Below, piece by piece: positions 33,301 through 46,289 of a stretch of DNA of 64,000 nucleotides. The DNA is taken from contig JAWWNJ010000023.1 of NCBI GenBank assembly GCA_037176885.1, forward strand, positions 1,736,001-1,800,000, given 5' to 3'. This stretch comes from Favolaschia claudopus. Its lineage: Eukaryota > Basidiomycota > Agaricomycetes > Agaricales > Mycenaceae. The notes beneath the pieces were generated by a model. It was not told the origin of the DNA. It did not search any database and was given only the letters and a program-made list of their open reading frames with translations. The translations under genes and the position numbers were made by a program. Within the stretch, counting starts at the first letter, position 1; each line of letters starts with the position of its first letter.

Positions 33301-36300
33301 GTGAATTCGCCCCTCGCCTCCATCTCCCATCGAGTACGCGAGCTTCCCCATGGACCAACCTCGCCGAAGCCGGTAATGACCATGACCTTGTCGAGATCGA
33401 CCATTCCGCGCAAATTTGAGAGATCAGAGAGGCTGTCGTAAGCCTCAAGGGTTGGGAAGTCGAAGCGGAAGTTGGCGCGAGGCGTCACGTTAACCGTTTG
33501 GAGGAGTCTCTCCGCTTCGACACCGTTGACGATCTTGAAGTCGGCAGAGTTGTCGAGGGTGATGGCGCGACGGAGTTCACTCTTCTTCATCAAGTCCGAG
33601 CGAATGCGGCCCGTGATGTCGGCAAGGTCGGGGAGCTTGTCCATGCCGCCGTTCAGATCAGCCCAGATTGGTTCGACCTGCGTGATGCTGAAGAGGAGGG
33701 GATGCATGAGGCCTAGAATGTTGAAGGCCATTTCCTTCGCAGAGAACGTGCGCACTCCGTAGCTTTCGAGTTCGTGCGCGACGATGTTGGTGGGGCCCAT
33801 GAGACCGGTGCCGCGGGTCCAACTACAAGTGGAAAAATTCAGGAATGAAAGAATGGAGAAGTAAAGGAACGCACCCAATGACGGCACCCGCGAGGCAAAG
33901 GTATTCGCCCCAGCTCTCTGAACTCCATCGTTGGAAGAGGGTTTCCAGGGAGATCTTGGACTCCGAGTACAGACCGTCGTTTCCGAACAGTCCGTGGTTG
34001 GGAGAGAGCGGGAGGATGACTTGGGTAGGACGGGTGACGAAATGCCGGCTTGCCTTCTTCGACTTGACTGCGCCAAGGATACGAAGGAGGTTGACCAACA
34101 TGATGCGGTGCGCGAGCTCCGACTTGTCGTCCAGACCATCGATCTCACGGCCGTTCTCAGGGACACCAGCGAAAGGAATGATATAGTCGAGATCCAACCC
34201 GAGATTGGCATAGATGTAGTCAACGAGGGCCTCCACATCCTGCTTTGAACCCTGGTTGAAGGGCACAACAGTGAGCGCAGAACCGCCGCTTCCAAAGGTC
34301 TGGAAGATAGACTGGTAGTATTCGACGGTGGAGCGACTGTAGCGCGAGGTGGTGATGACGACATGTGCGCCACCAGAGAGAAGTCCCTTCACAATCTCGA
34401 CGCCGATGGAACCCTTCCCGACACCGGTGAGGAGGGCGTTCTTATCCTTGAAAGTGGTTCCGGATGTGGCGATTTCGTGCAAGATGTCGAGGTAAACGCC
34501 GGTCAAGTTGCTGCTGTACTCCCAAGCTGCGCCGACTTTGCGCTTCAAGTGCAAGAGAGGAACCTTGTCCGCAGAGACAGAGGTCGCAGAGGGAAGCTGC
34601 GGGCGAAGGAATTGGGAGGACGGACGGCGCTGTCTGGAACCAGCGCGAGGACGAGGCTCAGGGTTTTTGCGAAGAGATCTCACAACGCCTTCGTACAAAG
34701 CCTTGATACGGTTCTTCTGCTCTTGGCTGATGCCGGGCTGAGACTTGACGACGGTCCACAGCTTAAGAACATCGTCCTGGACCTTGTTGATGTTGATGGC
34801 ACCGGAAACGGTGTCTCCGCTGGCCATCTCCTCAACGTATGCCTCCAACTTGCGGACGTTCTCGCGCACGACCTCAGAGTAAACGATATCACCCTTCGCG
34901 GTGACCTCAGTGTGGGGGGCGGTGGGGAAAGTGACTAGAATATCATAGACTATTAGCTCAGCAAGATCGACGAAAAGTAAGAGGAAAACTCGCCATCTTT
35001 ATAGAGCGGAGGCTTGCCGACAACCTCGCGCACATTGTCGATCAACTGCTGACCAAACTGCTTTGCGAGCTTGTAATTGTCGCCTTTGGTGGGGTCGCAA
35101 TGGTCAATGTTGTACTGCATGTAGGCGAGAACCTCAGGGTCGGCACGGTTCATGAGCGCGATGCAACGAGCGGTGATGTCGCGATCGACGGTAGTGAGCC
35201 GCCCGAAGATGATGTCGTAGTACATCAAGAGAGCATCTTGACGCACCCAATTCCAGGACGAGTCGAAGTGGCGAGCCTTTAATGGGTCGAACATCGGCTG
35301 GATTCCCTCAATGTAGACGTCGCCGTGCTCCTTGGCGATGTTGTCGAGCTTCGTCTGGAGCACCAAACTATTCGCCTTCTCTTGGTCCAAAGCCGTCTCG
35401 CCGGCGCGAGAATCGCGGTTGAGGTAGCGCATGTAAAGCTCGACATGCTGCGCGGCAAATGTCTGCTGGTCGGACTGGAACTTGAGGAACTCCTCGCTGT
35501 TGATTGTGACACCTCCCGCGCCTCCTCCACCTCCGCCCGGGCTTCCCGACGCCAACGAAATTCCCGAGCGTTGAGCATAGATAGCCACAATGCTGTCAAG
35601 CCAAGCTTTGGCGTCGGCCTCCGCGCCAAGACGCTTCGCTGGCTCCATGGTAGTCGCAAGTAGAAGAACGCCGTCCGCACGCCCAGAACCGAGGCCCCAG
35701 GTTTTCGAGAGGTAGGTCTTGATGGCGGACGAGTTGAAACCGCCAGGCATTTTGCCTCCGATGACGCGAGACACAAGACCGGTAGTATACTTGCCCAAGG
35801 TTCCGCTGAATCCCGAGGCAAGGGAGCTGCCGAGTTCATCGAGCGGAAGCTCTTCGCCTTTCTCAGGAGCGGAGGTGAATTCGAGTTGGAGATCACCCAA
35901 GATTTCGTTCTGGAGAGTCGACTTGCCACCAACGAGGTCCTTGATCGATTTGGACAACGGCACCTCATCAACGCGCTTCTTCAATTTCTGGGCGACGATG
36001 ACGGTGAGGATATCGATGGCCTTGATGGGCACATCCTCGATGGTAGCAACCGGTCCCGAAGGAGCAGCCACAGGTGCGGGAGTGGGAGCAGCAGCCGCCC
36101 CAGCAGGAGCGGACGGAGCAGGAGTGTCGGCGTCGGCGTCAGCGGGAGCGGCCTCGAGTTCGTCCTCGAACTGGTAATAAATTTCCTTCACATTCTTGGC
36201 GTGGCAGAGGATGGTGCGAGTGCGGCTGATAGAGTCGTCCTGGGCCTCGTATTTGGCCTTGAGCGTACGAGTCGCCATCCCGGTGAGGGTGGGGGAAGGG

Positions 36301-39300
36301 CCAAGCTCAATGAGGCGCTCAAAGGCGTACTGGGTGAAGAGGCGGTCTTGTGTCTGAATCCAGCGCACTGGCGACGCGAACTGGTACGCAAGGAGTTCGA
36401 CGAGGATGATGTAGGCCAGCTTCTGGCGCTGCTCATCGCTGGCCCAATGCTCCTGGTCCCATCTCTTAAGCACTTTATCGAGACGAGGGGAGGAGGTTTG
36501 GTCGTAGATAATTTGCGCGTACTCCTTGGTGACGGCGAAGGGAATAGCGATCAGGTTGGGAATGTATTTGCCGATCAACATGTCGGGGTTCAGGTTCGCG
36601 ACATTGATCTTCTTTGAAAGATCTAAAGAAATTATCAGAATTTGAAAAGCAAATCTAAATAAAAACATACAAGCCCGGAAAGGCATCACACCAGCCCACA
36701 GATAACGCGAGTGGAAGGGCACATCGATACCAGGCAAAGGAATGGTGGCAAACCCGCGCTCCAATTTGATGTAGCCCTCGGCTTTCTGCTGTTCCGTCGC
36801 GCGCGTGTGGCATTCAGTGACGATGTCACCAAGCATTTCCTTGACCTTCTCGACCGTGAAGGTTTCAGTCAACTAATGCACAACAGGTGAGGGATATGGA
36901 AATCAGAAAACGCAAATACCATACCTTCGCAATGTCGATCTTCTGGACCTTCAGGTAATTGAGGACGTTCGTCATTGTCTGGAGCGCAACAAGCTCGCCA
37001 GCGCAAACGTATTGTTGACCCTAGTGAAAATGAACAAATATATCAATGAATGAAACAAGATACTCACCTCGACGTTGTAGTTAACAATCTCAAGAAGAGT
37101 ACCAGTCGAAGTCGCAATGCTATCGACAACCTCACGCAAGGCCGCATCCGTGAAAGTTTTGGAAATGCGGCTTGGGTTGACAGCGCACATCGCGTAGTTC
37201 GACCGGTTCTGGGCATCACGCTCGACAGCACGCTGCATGGTGATACCACGGTAGAAAACAACGTCGACAAGGGCGGAGATGGCCAAAACGTCGGCGATGG
37301 ACGCGAGAGCAGAATACTCTCCGAGACTGTGACCGGCGAAGGCGCAGTCCTTCTGAACAAAGCCCTTCATGCGCATGTCCTCAAACGCGGCCTTCTCGGT
37401 GACAACAAGGGCAATTTGAGCGAACTGAGTTGCGAACAGGAGACCAGTCGGGTGGCTGAACGTGTACTTGGGGGTGCGGACGTCGATGTCGGCGAAGAGC
37501 GGCAGGGTCTTGACATTGCCATCCTTGTCCATCGTGTCGTAGGTCATGTCCATGTAGCGGCGACGAATAGCTTGACCCTTGATACCACCAAAGTGTACCG
37601 TCTTCTCTTTGGGATTGTCCTTGACGATCTCGATGATGGAGAAGCCGTAGACCGCAAGAAGATGAGCGTCGGCGCCGTCCCACACCGCCCGTGCTGCAGG
37701 GGAGGAGTTATACAGATCCATGCCCATGCCCGCCTCCTGCGAGCCCTGCCCGGTGAAGACATAGACAGTTGTCGGCTGCGAGACTTCGGCGGAGCCTTCG
37801 AGGACCTTTTCTCCGCGCGCGTTGGACGTGACAATATTGACGACGATATTGCCGTCGCGCATTCCGACGTGACGGATCTTAACGGCGAGCTCGTCGCCAG
37901 GCAGAACCATGCCGACGAAAGACACGTTGTAACTTAAAGATTGCTCAAGTCAGACCAATATATGTATGAGAAGATGAATAAACTTACGCGAGAACGCGGT
38001 CAGGATGACCCTTGGCGACAACATTCTCAACGTATCGACGGGTCGCAGCGCTCGACCAGAGGCCATGAGTGATAGTGGCGGGGAGCGAGGCGTAGTCGGA
38101 GAAATAAGGGTTGATGTGGATTGGGTTGAAATCGCCCGAGATCTTTGAGTATGGCTCGTTGGTGAGAGGAGCGTTGAAGACGGTCGAGCCGGAGGCGAGA
38201 GTGTACCCTTCGTTGGCAAGAGGAGTCGCAAGCCCTTGAGGCGTGCCGTGGCGCTGGATATAAGCGACGACGGGGTTTCCACGAGATTCCTCCTGGTGGA
38301 AGTCGACCGTCCCAACTAAGACGAGGGCCTTGAGTTGATTACGAACGAAAATGTCGCCAGAGACAGAGACATTGCGGTAGGAGGTCTTGTCCTTGAACGA
38401 GACCTGTGACTTGACACGGAAAATGAGGCTCGTCCCCGCCAACAACGGCTTGGACTCGTCAATCCACTCGAACCATTCCTTGGACTGCAACACGCCAACA
38501 GCTGAATCGGACTCGAGAGTAACGATGTAGTCGGGCTCCTCTGTGGTCTCGAAGGTGTTCTCGTAGTCGGTGAAGCGGCCGCGATACAAAAACGCTGACA
38601 CGACCTCAATCACCGGCTTGCCGGCCCGGAGAACGTGACCCTTGACTTTGACGACCTTGCCGGCGTCGGTGTTGGCGACAGAGACGATGTTGGCCTCGGC
38701 CTTGCAGACGTCGCCAGCGCGGAGGGGCCTCGCACCGTCGACCATGCGGAAGCCATTGGAGAGGTGGACAAGTTTCAACAAGTCCCCATCAATCGACGAG
38801 GGGAAGATGGACTTCATAATCGCCTTGAAAAAAAAAGTTAGAACATCTGACTATAGCTAGAAATCAAATGAACGTACCTGCCACCCAGTGACAATGGCGA
38901 AATCCATCGGCGCGTTGACTTGTTCGTTCCGCACCGTCTTGAACGACTCTCCTTGGTTCCCAACGACCGCACAGAATTGCTCAACATCACTCGCCTCGAT
39001 CGTCACCTCAGGGCCATAGAAAGTCTCCCGGATATCAACATCCGGCAGCACGGCGTCATCCCCATACCAAAGCTTCCAATAGAACTCCTTGATGCGCGTG
39101 TTGCGCCCAGCCGCGATCTCGTGAATAGGCGCGTACCCAAGAGACGGCTTGTACTCCAACTGCAGAGTAAGGGGAACCGAGACGTCGCGACGGTCCTCGA
39201 ACATTGTGACATCGATCATCTTCGACGCAGCGGTGAACTTGATCTCGACAGCCTTGAACTCGGGCTTGTGCTCGCCGTAGGAACGAGCAGCGCCATACAC

Positions 39301-42300
39301 TGTGACTGAAGTTGGCATAGCGCCATCGTAGGCAACAACAACCTTCTGCTTCGGACGGGGAGCGAGCAAGCGACACATGGGGTTGTCGATGTAGGATGTG
39401 CCTTGGACAATGGTAGTCGACGTCGTCAAAGCTCTCAGCCAGTTCAGCTGAGGCCCAGAAAGAGTGTTCAGCCAAACGGCGATGTCAGGAAGAGCCGTCC
39501 CAAACTCGTAAACAACCTCGCCGTTGACCTCAGAGCGTTTGATGTGAGCAGCTGCGGGAACGGCGGCAGGGGCGATGCTGAGGTAGTCGACGGTCGGAAC
39601 ATTGCTGGCGTCGCCGCCGTACCGGAATTCGAGCAGGCGCTGAATGAGGGCGGAGTTGATGTTCCCGAGGAGGTCCTTGATGGGCTCGTCCTTGATCTTG
39701 GAGTGCTTGACCGCCATGGGCCCTTGAAGAATGCAAACACGTTGGGGGTCTTGGTCGAAGACGGCCTCGATATCTTCAGCAGCCCAAAGAGAGTCCTGAA
39801 AGGATCCGAAAAAATCAGCGGCCAGCAACAAAAGCATCGTAGAAACAAACCTTCTTGAACCAAACTTCGAAAGACGCGTCAAGAACAGGAATGAAAGGAA
39901 CGGGCTTCTGCCCAGGGCGCTGCGAGATGGCGAGGAAGAACGCCGAATCCTCCGCAGCGAGCAACTGACGGGTCGCAATAGGGTACGCTTTGAAGAACGA
40001 CTCGATGAATGGCAGCGGGTCATCCAGCGACGTATAAGACTGCAACAGCGACGGCTTATTCCCTCCACCATTGACCCCCGCAAACCTCTCCTCAACCCGG
40101 CGCAACCAGTCTCCCGTCAAATTCCTCAACGAAGTATCCACCCACCGCTTCTCATGCGAGACAAACATCAACCTCACCATTCTCAACACCGTCTCCTCAT
40201 AAGTCATGTCCCCCAACTCCTTCGCCACACTCCCATCCTTCTTCCACCCAAACCACGGCTTGCTAAAGTCCTTGTTCAGCTTCCCAATCACCTCGTCCCT
40301 CCTCTCAACCAACCACGGCACGCGCTTCTCCTTCGGCAGCTTGAACACTGTATCATCAAACTCCTTCCACAGCTTCACACCGCGCGTCGCAACCTTGTGG
40401 ATGGGCTCCCCGAGCTCAGACTTGACTGTCAAAATCCCACCCGTCGGCTTGACATACGTCCCTTCCCACTCCGCATCCTCCACACCCGCCGCAGCGACAA
40501 TCAGGTCCTTGACCGACGAGCTGGTATGAGCCTCCTTCGCCACCATCACGCGGCTCGCAAAGAGGAACCCATCGAACGGCATAGGCTGCATCTCATACTT
40601 GACCGACCACTCTCCACTCAGGTAAGGCCACACGTCCTCCGCCGCACCAAAGCCACTTCCTCCAACGAGCGAGATATTCTTCTGCTGCCGAATCGCGCGG
40701 TAGGTCTGCAGAACCGGCTGGTGGAAGTCCTCGTACGAGTGGTGCCCTCCCGCACGCCCACCAGTCCACTGCATGATCACAGGGAAATCAGGGTTGGCCG
40801 CAGCGATGTTGACGACCTGGCGGATACCCTCCACGGAACCAGGCTTGAACGCAACGTGACGGATACCCGCGCTCTTCAACCCCTCGATGATCTCCGCCGC
40901 CTTCTCTGTGCTGGGAATACCCGCAGCGACGCAGAAGCCTTCGACCGGGAGACCCTCCTTGCGCATTTCTTGCCAAAGCGGCAGCTGGAATCCAAATTGG
41001 CGCTGGTTGATGTAGAGCGCGTTGAGGGTGATACCGACGCCGGCAGGAATCTTGGACTGGATCTCGGCAACTTTGGAACGCAGGGCGGCGGCGTTGTAGT
41101 GTCCACCGCCAGCAAGTTCGATGTGGTATCCAGCATTGAGGACGGCGCTGACGAACCCGGCCTGGACCGTCGACGGCGTCATCCCGGCGACCATGATCGG
41201 GGGTTTGCCCAGGAGACGCGAGAATGGTGTGTCGAGGTACATGGTACCATCGCTGTGAAGAACAAAATATAAGCCAAGAATGAGAAGGAAATCTCTAATG
41301 GATCACACCTCGTCTTCACCAACCCAGGAGCGAACTTCTTACTCCACCACTCCTCATACCTCACGCGCTCAGCGTTATAGAGCTCAGCGTCGCCCTTCGC
41401 CCTGTCCCCAACAACAATGACCCTCACGCCGCGGCCATCAAGGTTCTTTGCTGTAAGCGGGCCAATCCCACTCAAACCCCCGGGCCCAAAATCGACAGCA
41501 TGAGTCGCGCTCTCAGGGAAGTTCGTCGCAGTCGACCAGTGTATGGGCTTGGTGAAAATCTGCTCGCAAAGCGACTTGGTGATCGACGTTGATAGTTGTC
41601 GTAGATCCGTGCCTTCAAGAAAAAATCAAATCAACATCAGATCGAAACATGTGAAAATGAAACCATCCATACCATCTTCCGTATTAAAGACAGGTATCTT
41701 GAGGTCCTCGGCCTTCCACAACTCCTCTCCCCCAAGATCCTCTGCGATAAGCTTCTCCGTCGCGCCAGAGAGGTATGTGCTGTGGTAGGGGACGCCGACA
41801 ACCAAGAATCGGACGGAGAAGACGGGCTTGCGTTGGGAGAAGGGGGTCTTGCTTTGGTCGAGTCCGCTGGGGGCGCGAACTTTGCGTAGGTGAGTGACCA
41901 GGCCGTACAAAGAGAGCGCGGGGCCGGTGACAACGAAGGCGCGGGGGCCGTTGTGGAGGGAAACGCTGAGCTTCGCGTTCTCTTCAAGGTGGGCGTTGGT
42001 CTTCTTGATATGCGCCTCAACCTCAGTCAACTTCAGCCCTGTGACGGACAACATGGGCGTCGGCATGCCCTCGCCGCCCTCGATGGAGTCAGCGACGATG
42101 CCGGGCTCGAGAGCGACGACAGGGAACGCCTGCTGGCCGCGGAGACCCGAGAAGAAGAGCCATTTAATGGCTTTGAGCGCGTTGGCGGTGAAAGACTCGA
42201 AGCTGTCGGAAGCGGAGATGGCGACAGCGGAGACGATACCCTGTGAGTGACCGGTTGCTCCTGAAATGGTCTCGCGGTACTCGCCGGGCGTCATGCCTGC

Positions 42301-43174
42301 GACGTTACAAGCGACGAGATACTGAGCGAGCTGAGTGAGCCCAATGATGGGGAAGGAAACGGGGACAGAGGCGAGATATGCTGTCGATGGACGGGGAGAG
42401 GCGCCAGAGAGCCAAGATACAACATCAAGACCAAAATTGTAGTGGGGCGACGCGCTGTTGGCTGCCGCGAGGGGGATGAGCGCGTCGTTCGTGACGCTGG
42501 TGAGGAAGGACGACACGAAGGGCTTGTAAATGTCGTACAGCGATTGCAGCTCGTCAAAATACACCTCGTTGGTCCCCTGGCCGCCAAACAGGGCAAAAAC
42601 GGATGCTTTTTTATCGGTAACGGCGGAAAGCAAAGCGGACTTGGGACCGCTGGAAACTTCGATTTTGTTTTCGCGCAACACGGCAAGGGCCAAGAAATAA
42701 GAGCTGAGGACGGTCTTGCGGACCTCGGTGTCAAACGAGGCTACAACGCAGTGGACCTCTTGGGTGTGGAGGTAAGTGGTGGTAAAGTAGTTGAAGACGT
42801 TTAGCAGCAAGGAGGTGTGTGCTGCAGTGGACTCTGGCAGTTGGCCGAGTTTTTTAGCGACGAAACCGAGGAAACGAGCAGCAAGCTCGACGGTAGCCTC
42901 TTGTGCATTCTCTAATTGGGTAGTGGTGTCTATGGCATCGACGAGCGACTGCTGGTGCACAAAATCTTCTCTAAGAACCTCAGCGGAGATCCACTCGTCT
43001 GGGCTAGTTGAAACTGGGATGGAAACCTATAGAAAAAGTTGTTAGGAACGTGTTAGACGCGTTATAAAGTTTGAATAGATTTACTCTAATTTGACCAAGG
43101 GAAACGATGAGAGGGCGCATGGGGATGGATGGGTGCCCGGCGAGGGAGAAGGAGGAGGAGGAGGGTGTAGACAT
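30343..43174 (-). CDS. Fused (beta-alpha) type I fatty acid synthase
   Basis: A single cytosolic polypeptide of roughly 3,900 residues with about 20 short introns, making palmitoyl/stearoyl-CoA. The ATG at 43174-43172 gives [20 protein letters not shown]. Domains in order: acetyltransferase ([12 protein letters not shown]); FMN enoyl reductase ([20 protein letters not shown]); dehydratase ([15 protein letters not shown]); malonyl/palmitoyl transferase ([14 protein letters not shown]). It continues without a stop into the alpha half: ACP ([18 protein letters not shown], the phosphopantetheine Ser in GGKST); ketoreductase ([17 protein letters not shown]); ketosynthase (Cys in [14 protein letters not shown], His in [13 protein letters not shown] and [10 protein letters not shown]); and C-terminal phosphopantetheinyl transferase ([20 protein letters not shown], then [13 protein letters not shown]). 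The stop is at 30343-30345. The fusion point is around [20 protein letters not shown] (about 36,430-36,480), where yeast FAS1 ends and FAS2 begins. Only one ACP is visible. Confidence 0.95.
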
Positions 43175-43725
43175 TCTCCTCGTCTGCGAATGGGGGTCGC
43201 AGTCAGGAAGAAAGGCTTTAAGAATGAACGTTTTCCCCAAAACGATTTTCTTGGGGCAATTTTCCACGCTCAAATCATTTGTACGTAACATCGCTGCTTT
43301 TGACAGGTCTTTCTTGGATTTTTCGCATCTCTTTCTTTCTGCCCTCCGAACGCTTTTGGGTGCCCTCCAAAAATGGGTACGAGCTACAGATGGTCGTCTT
43401 GACGAGAAGATTTTTTTTGCGCAGTTTCTCATCTCGAATATGTTGAGAAAATTGCAGGCATAATTATACGAATTCCAGAATCCGAGATCCCATAAATACC
43501 TACTCAACTGGTTGGGGACTTGCATTACAGTACAGTACTACCACGGCAGTGTGTCAATCAGCCCGAATCTAGCTTACTGATTCCGTCCCCAATTTACCGA
43601 ACCCCAATAATTGCCCAAGAGAGCGTCTGAGCGTTTCCGAGACAGAATACAATTATCAATAAAATGTGCCATCTATAGTATAGCAATCCTCTATGTTAGT
43701 AACTTACTTCCTCCGTCAACCCAAA
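43175..43725. other. FAS promoter and GTR2 3' flank
   Basis: About 550 bases with no coding exon. It presumably carries the FAS promoter; no TATA box or sterol-type element was convincingly identified by eye. Confidence 0.5.
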
Positions 43726-45086
43726 TCAACCCCCTCTGGCCTCCTGCTCGACCGCACATATCTCCTGTACGCCCTCCCTGAAAAACACCACATTATACTC
43801 AAGCAGCCCCCGCCTCCCCTCATACACCCCCGTCGGCACTAGCGCGAGCAGCGCAAGGTGCGGTGTGATGAGATGATACGTCAACGTCGTCCCCGGGGCA
43901 GAGGGATGCAGCGACGCCGCCGCGCTTGGATAGAAGCGATGTTTGGTTTCTTGAGGCGAGGGGTTGTCGGGGGAGGGTTCCACGGAAGGTATTCGTAGGC
44001 GCGTTGCGCTGGAAGTTGATGAGCTGAAATCATTGTCAATTTCAGTTGTTTTCGAGAAAGAGAGAAATTGCACCGGTAGAGAGGACCAAATGCGTTTAGC
44101 ATGGAAAGATAATCGCAGCAGAGGTTGTGTGTAGCGGAATCTACTGGAGACGCGTCTGTCGCGACATACAACCGCGATGCAGCATCAAATAAGAAAGCCT
44201 TGGGCGATTGGGAGTTCTATTTTGATGCTCAGTACGCAGTAATCAGGAAGGAGCCAATTACCCACAGCGCAGAAGACATTGAGCAGATCCTCAAGGAAAG
44301 GCAGCGAATGTATAAGCTTATGCAAAACCTTCGAAAACGCCTCATGCAGAGAATGATCATACACCGAGGTGAGATGAAAATTACACGGCATCTGCTCACA
44401 CTCCCTCTCCATCAAACTGTCCTGCACCCGCTCTTGTATCTGCCGGAAATTCTCTACATAGCGTCAATCAGCATGAACCCGGAAGAAAATGACAACGAAA
44501 CCAACCAATCTTATCATCCTCCTGCAACTTCTCCGCCTTATGCACAAACACCTCCACAAGCAACTGCGGGTTATCGCGCGACGCAGCAATGATGAATTCG
44601 ACGAGCTTGCTGATAGGCTGTTTATACAAATCCTGCGCGCCAAGTTCTTCTCAGAAATTCGCTTCGTCGGGGTGCAGAACGCGCAAACGCACGCGGATAT
44701 CGATCACGAATATGAGAGCACTAAATCGCGAGAGCGGCGCGCCGAGAGTTTCGACTGTGACGTTGCCCGGACAGTCCCATATTTCCAGCGGGATCACAGT
44801 GCTATACGCCGATTCATTTCAATTCTTCTCGTCTCTTGAGAAAACAGGATAGAGAGCCCGCGCACTCATAAGCATGCTTGATGACGCGCATCGTAGTTTC
44901 GAGATAAAACGTTTGCTTGGGAGGGAGCGCGTTGAAGAGCACTTCTTTTATAGATGTTTTGCCGCTGCGGCGTTGACCGAGGAGGAGGATCTTGGTGCGC
45001 GCGATTCCTTTGGGGACGCTTGTCGTGCTAGTTGTGCGTTTTGGCGACGAGGCGGTCGCAGTCGCGCCATACGTGCTAGTAGCCAT
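43726..45086 (-). CDS. GTR2: Rag GTPase GTR2 (RagC/D homologue)
   Basis: A small GTPase of the Rag family that pairs with Gtr1 on the vacuole and signals amino-acid sufficiency to TORC1. The ATG at 45086-45084 gives MATSTYGATATASSPKR, then the P-loop in TKILLLGQRRSGKTSIKEVL, FYLETTMRVIKHAYD, and G3 in PLEIWDCPGNVT. ALIFVIDIR and the G4-like FVHKAEKLQEDDKI follow. The C-terminal roadblock-like half gives CNFHLTSVYDHSLHEAFSKV, LHKLIHSLPFLEDLLNVF, LYVATDASPVDSATHNLCCD and GLLEYNVVFFREGVQEI, with the stop at 43726-43728. DHS..EAFSKV and DSSPVD-type blocks are specific to RagC/D. The G4 motif reads HKAE instead of the usual HKxD. It has about five introns and about 370 residues. Confidence 0.92.
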
Positions 45087-45294
45087 CGTGGTAGACGCTC
45101 AAGGACCGTAAACGTCAAAACTGTTTGAAGGTCCGGCCGACTCGGCCCGAACATCCTCCTTTTGCAAGCTACTCGTGTGTTCAACTTGTTTCTCCCGACG
45201 TTGGTAATTGCCTCTCTCTCAGTCTGGAACAACAGATCCTCGAGCTCGTGGCTCTCTCTCAGCCCGCGGCTGTTCAAAATTCTCGTGTGTATCG

Positions 45295-45576
45295 ACGGCT
45301 ACCTCGTTGGCGACGTGGAACTCTTGCGAATGAGCTAACGAAGACCACAATCGACCGCCGACTAGAGTGCTGTAAAGTTGGGGGGCCATGGAGAAGTATC
45401 CTAAGTAGCTGGCAGCTGCGTGTGGTGAGTACACTGGTGAGTCACTGGGTGTGGCGGCGGCATCTATCAGCATCTATCTGGCCGTAAGGCAGAGCTTTGA
45501 GCCATTGCTGTCAGTGAATTGCTTTCAGTTCTGTCAGATGCAGGATTCTCAATTGGTGGACTAGTACTGGACCATG
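45295..45576 (-). repeat. Inverted repeat, left arm
   Basis: Read on the minus strand, this arm aligns with 45799-46105 on the plus strand over about 280 bases. The inner 60 bases are nearly identical (starting CATGGTCCAGTACTAGTCCA), with increasing divergence outward. The spacer is about 220 bases. The outer part keeps protein-level similarity in one frame (WSSLAHSQEFHV in this arm, GSLLAHWQESHV in the other), suggesting that both arms derive from one coding-like unit. Confidence 0.7.
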
Positions 45577-45798
45577 TCAGGTCACCTATGGGCAGAAAGC
45601 ATTGAATAGGTGAATCTTGCTAAACACGATAAAATTGAATCGTCAAATTCTTTGGCGATGCTGTTCGTAATTTCCCCTTGATTCTTTCAGAAGAATTCAC
45701 TCTGCTCGTAGTGTGGTTGTAACCCTGCTTCGAGTCTTCCCTGAGTTCCTAACTGCGATGTTTGGAATCAAGACACCACCCATCCAGCGCTTTCCGTT

Positions 45799-46105
45799 CA
45801 TGGTCCAGTACTAGTCCACCAATTCAGAGTCCTGACAGAACTGAAAGCAATTCACCGACAGCAATGTTTGGACCACATGGCAAGCTCTGTCTTACGGCCA
45901 GACAGATGCTTCCACCACACTCAGTGACTCACCAGTGTACTCACCATGCGCAGCTGCCAGCTAAATCTAATACTGAGTTACTTCTTCATGATCCTCCAGC
46001 TCTTTACTTTACTCGGCAGGCGATTGGGTCTTTGTTAGCTCATTGGCAAGAATCCCACGTTCTCTGGGCAAGCCTGGATGGAGCTCTACTGCCGTACGAT
46101 ATCTC
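45799..46105 (+). repeat. Inverted repeat, right arm
   Basis: The partner of the arm at 45295-45576. Shared blocks include the inner CATGGTCCAGTACTAGTCCA, ACAGAACTGAAAGCAATTCA, GTGACTCACCAGTGTACTCA and GCAGCTGCCAGCTA. The arms could form a large hairpin. They may be two inserted copies of an unclassified element in head-to-head orientation. Confidence 0.7.
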
Positions 46106-46289
46106 TATCTACATAGCACAGCGCAGAATATTTTTTCCTTGAACAAATTGTAATTTCAGTCATCACCGTCGTCGACGATGACGAGCACTTGAGGAACAGC
46201 CCGGCGCCTTCGGACCGACATTGTAACTTGGCGTGAGAGCTTTTTCAACTCTTTCTCTCAACGACCATTTCGCGAAGTTCCGGCTACTC

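Larger units (their letters stand above)
45087..46289. other. Divergent intergenic region with long inverted repeat
   Basis: 1.2 kb between the divergent GTR2 and VTC4 genes, dominated by the inverted repeat listed separately. No complete gene is seen. Short open frames in both arms are remnants or chance. Confidence 0.6.

Noticed and set aside
45295..46105. CRISPR array or transposon terminal repeats with a transposase
   Set aside because: There are only two opposed arms, not spaced direct repeats, and the 220-base spacer encodes no transposase.
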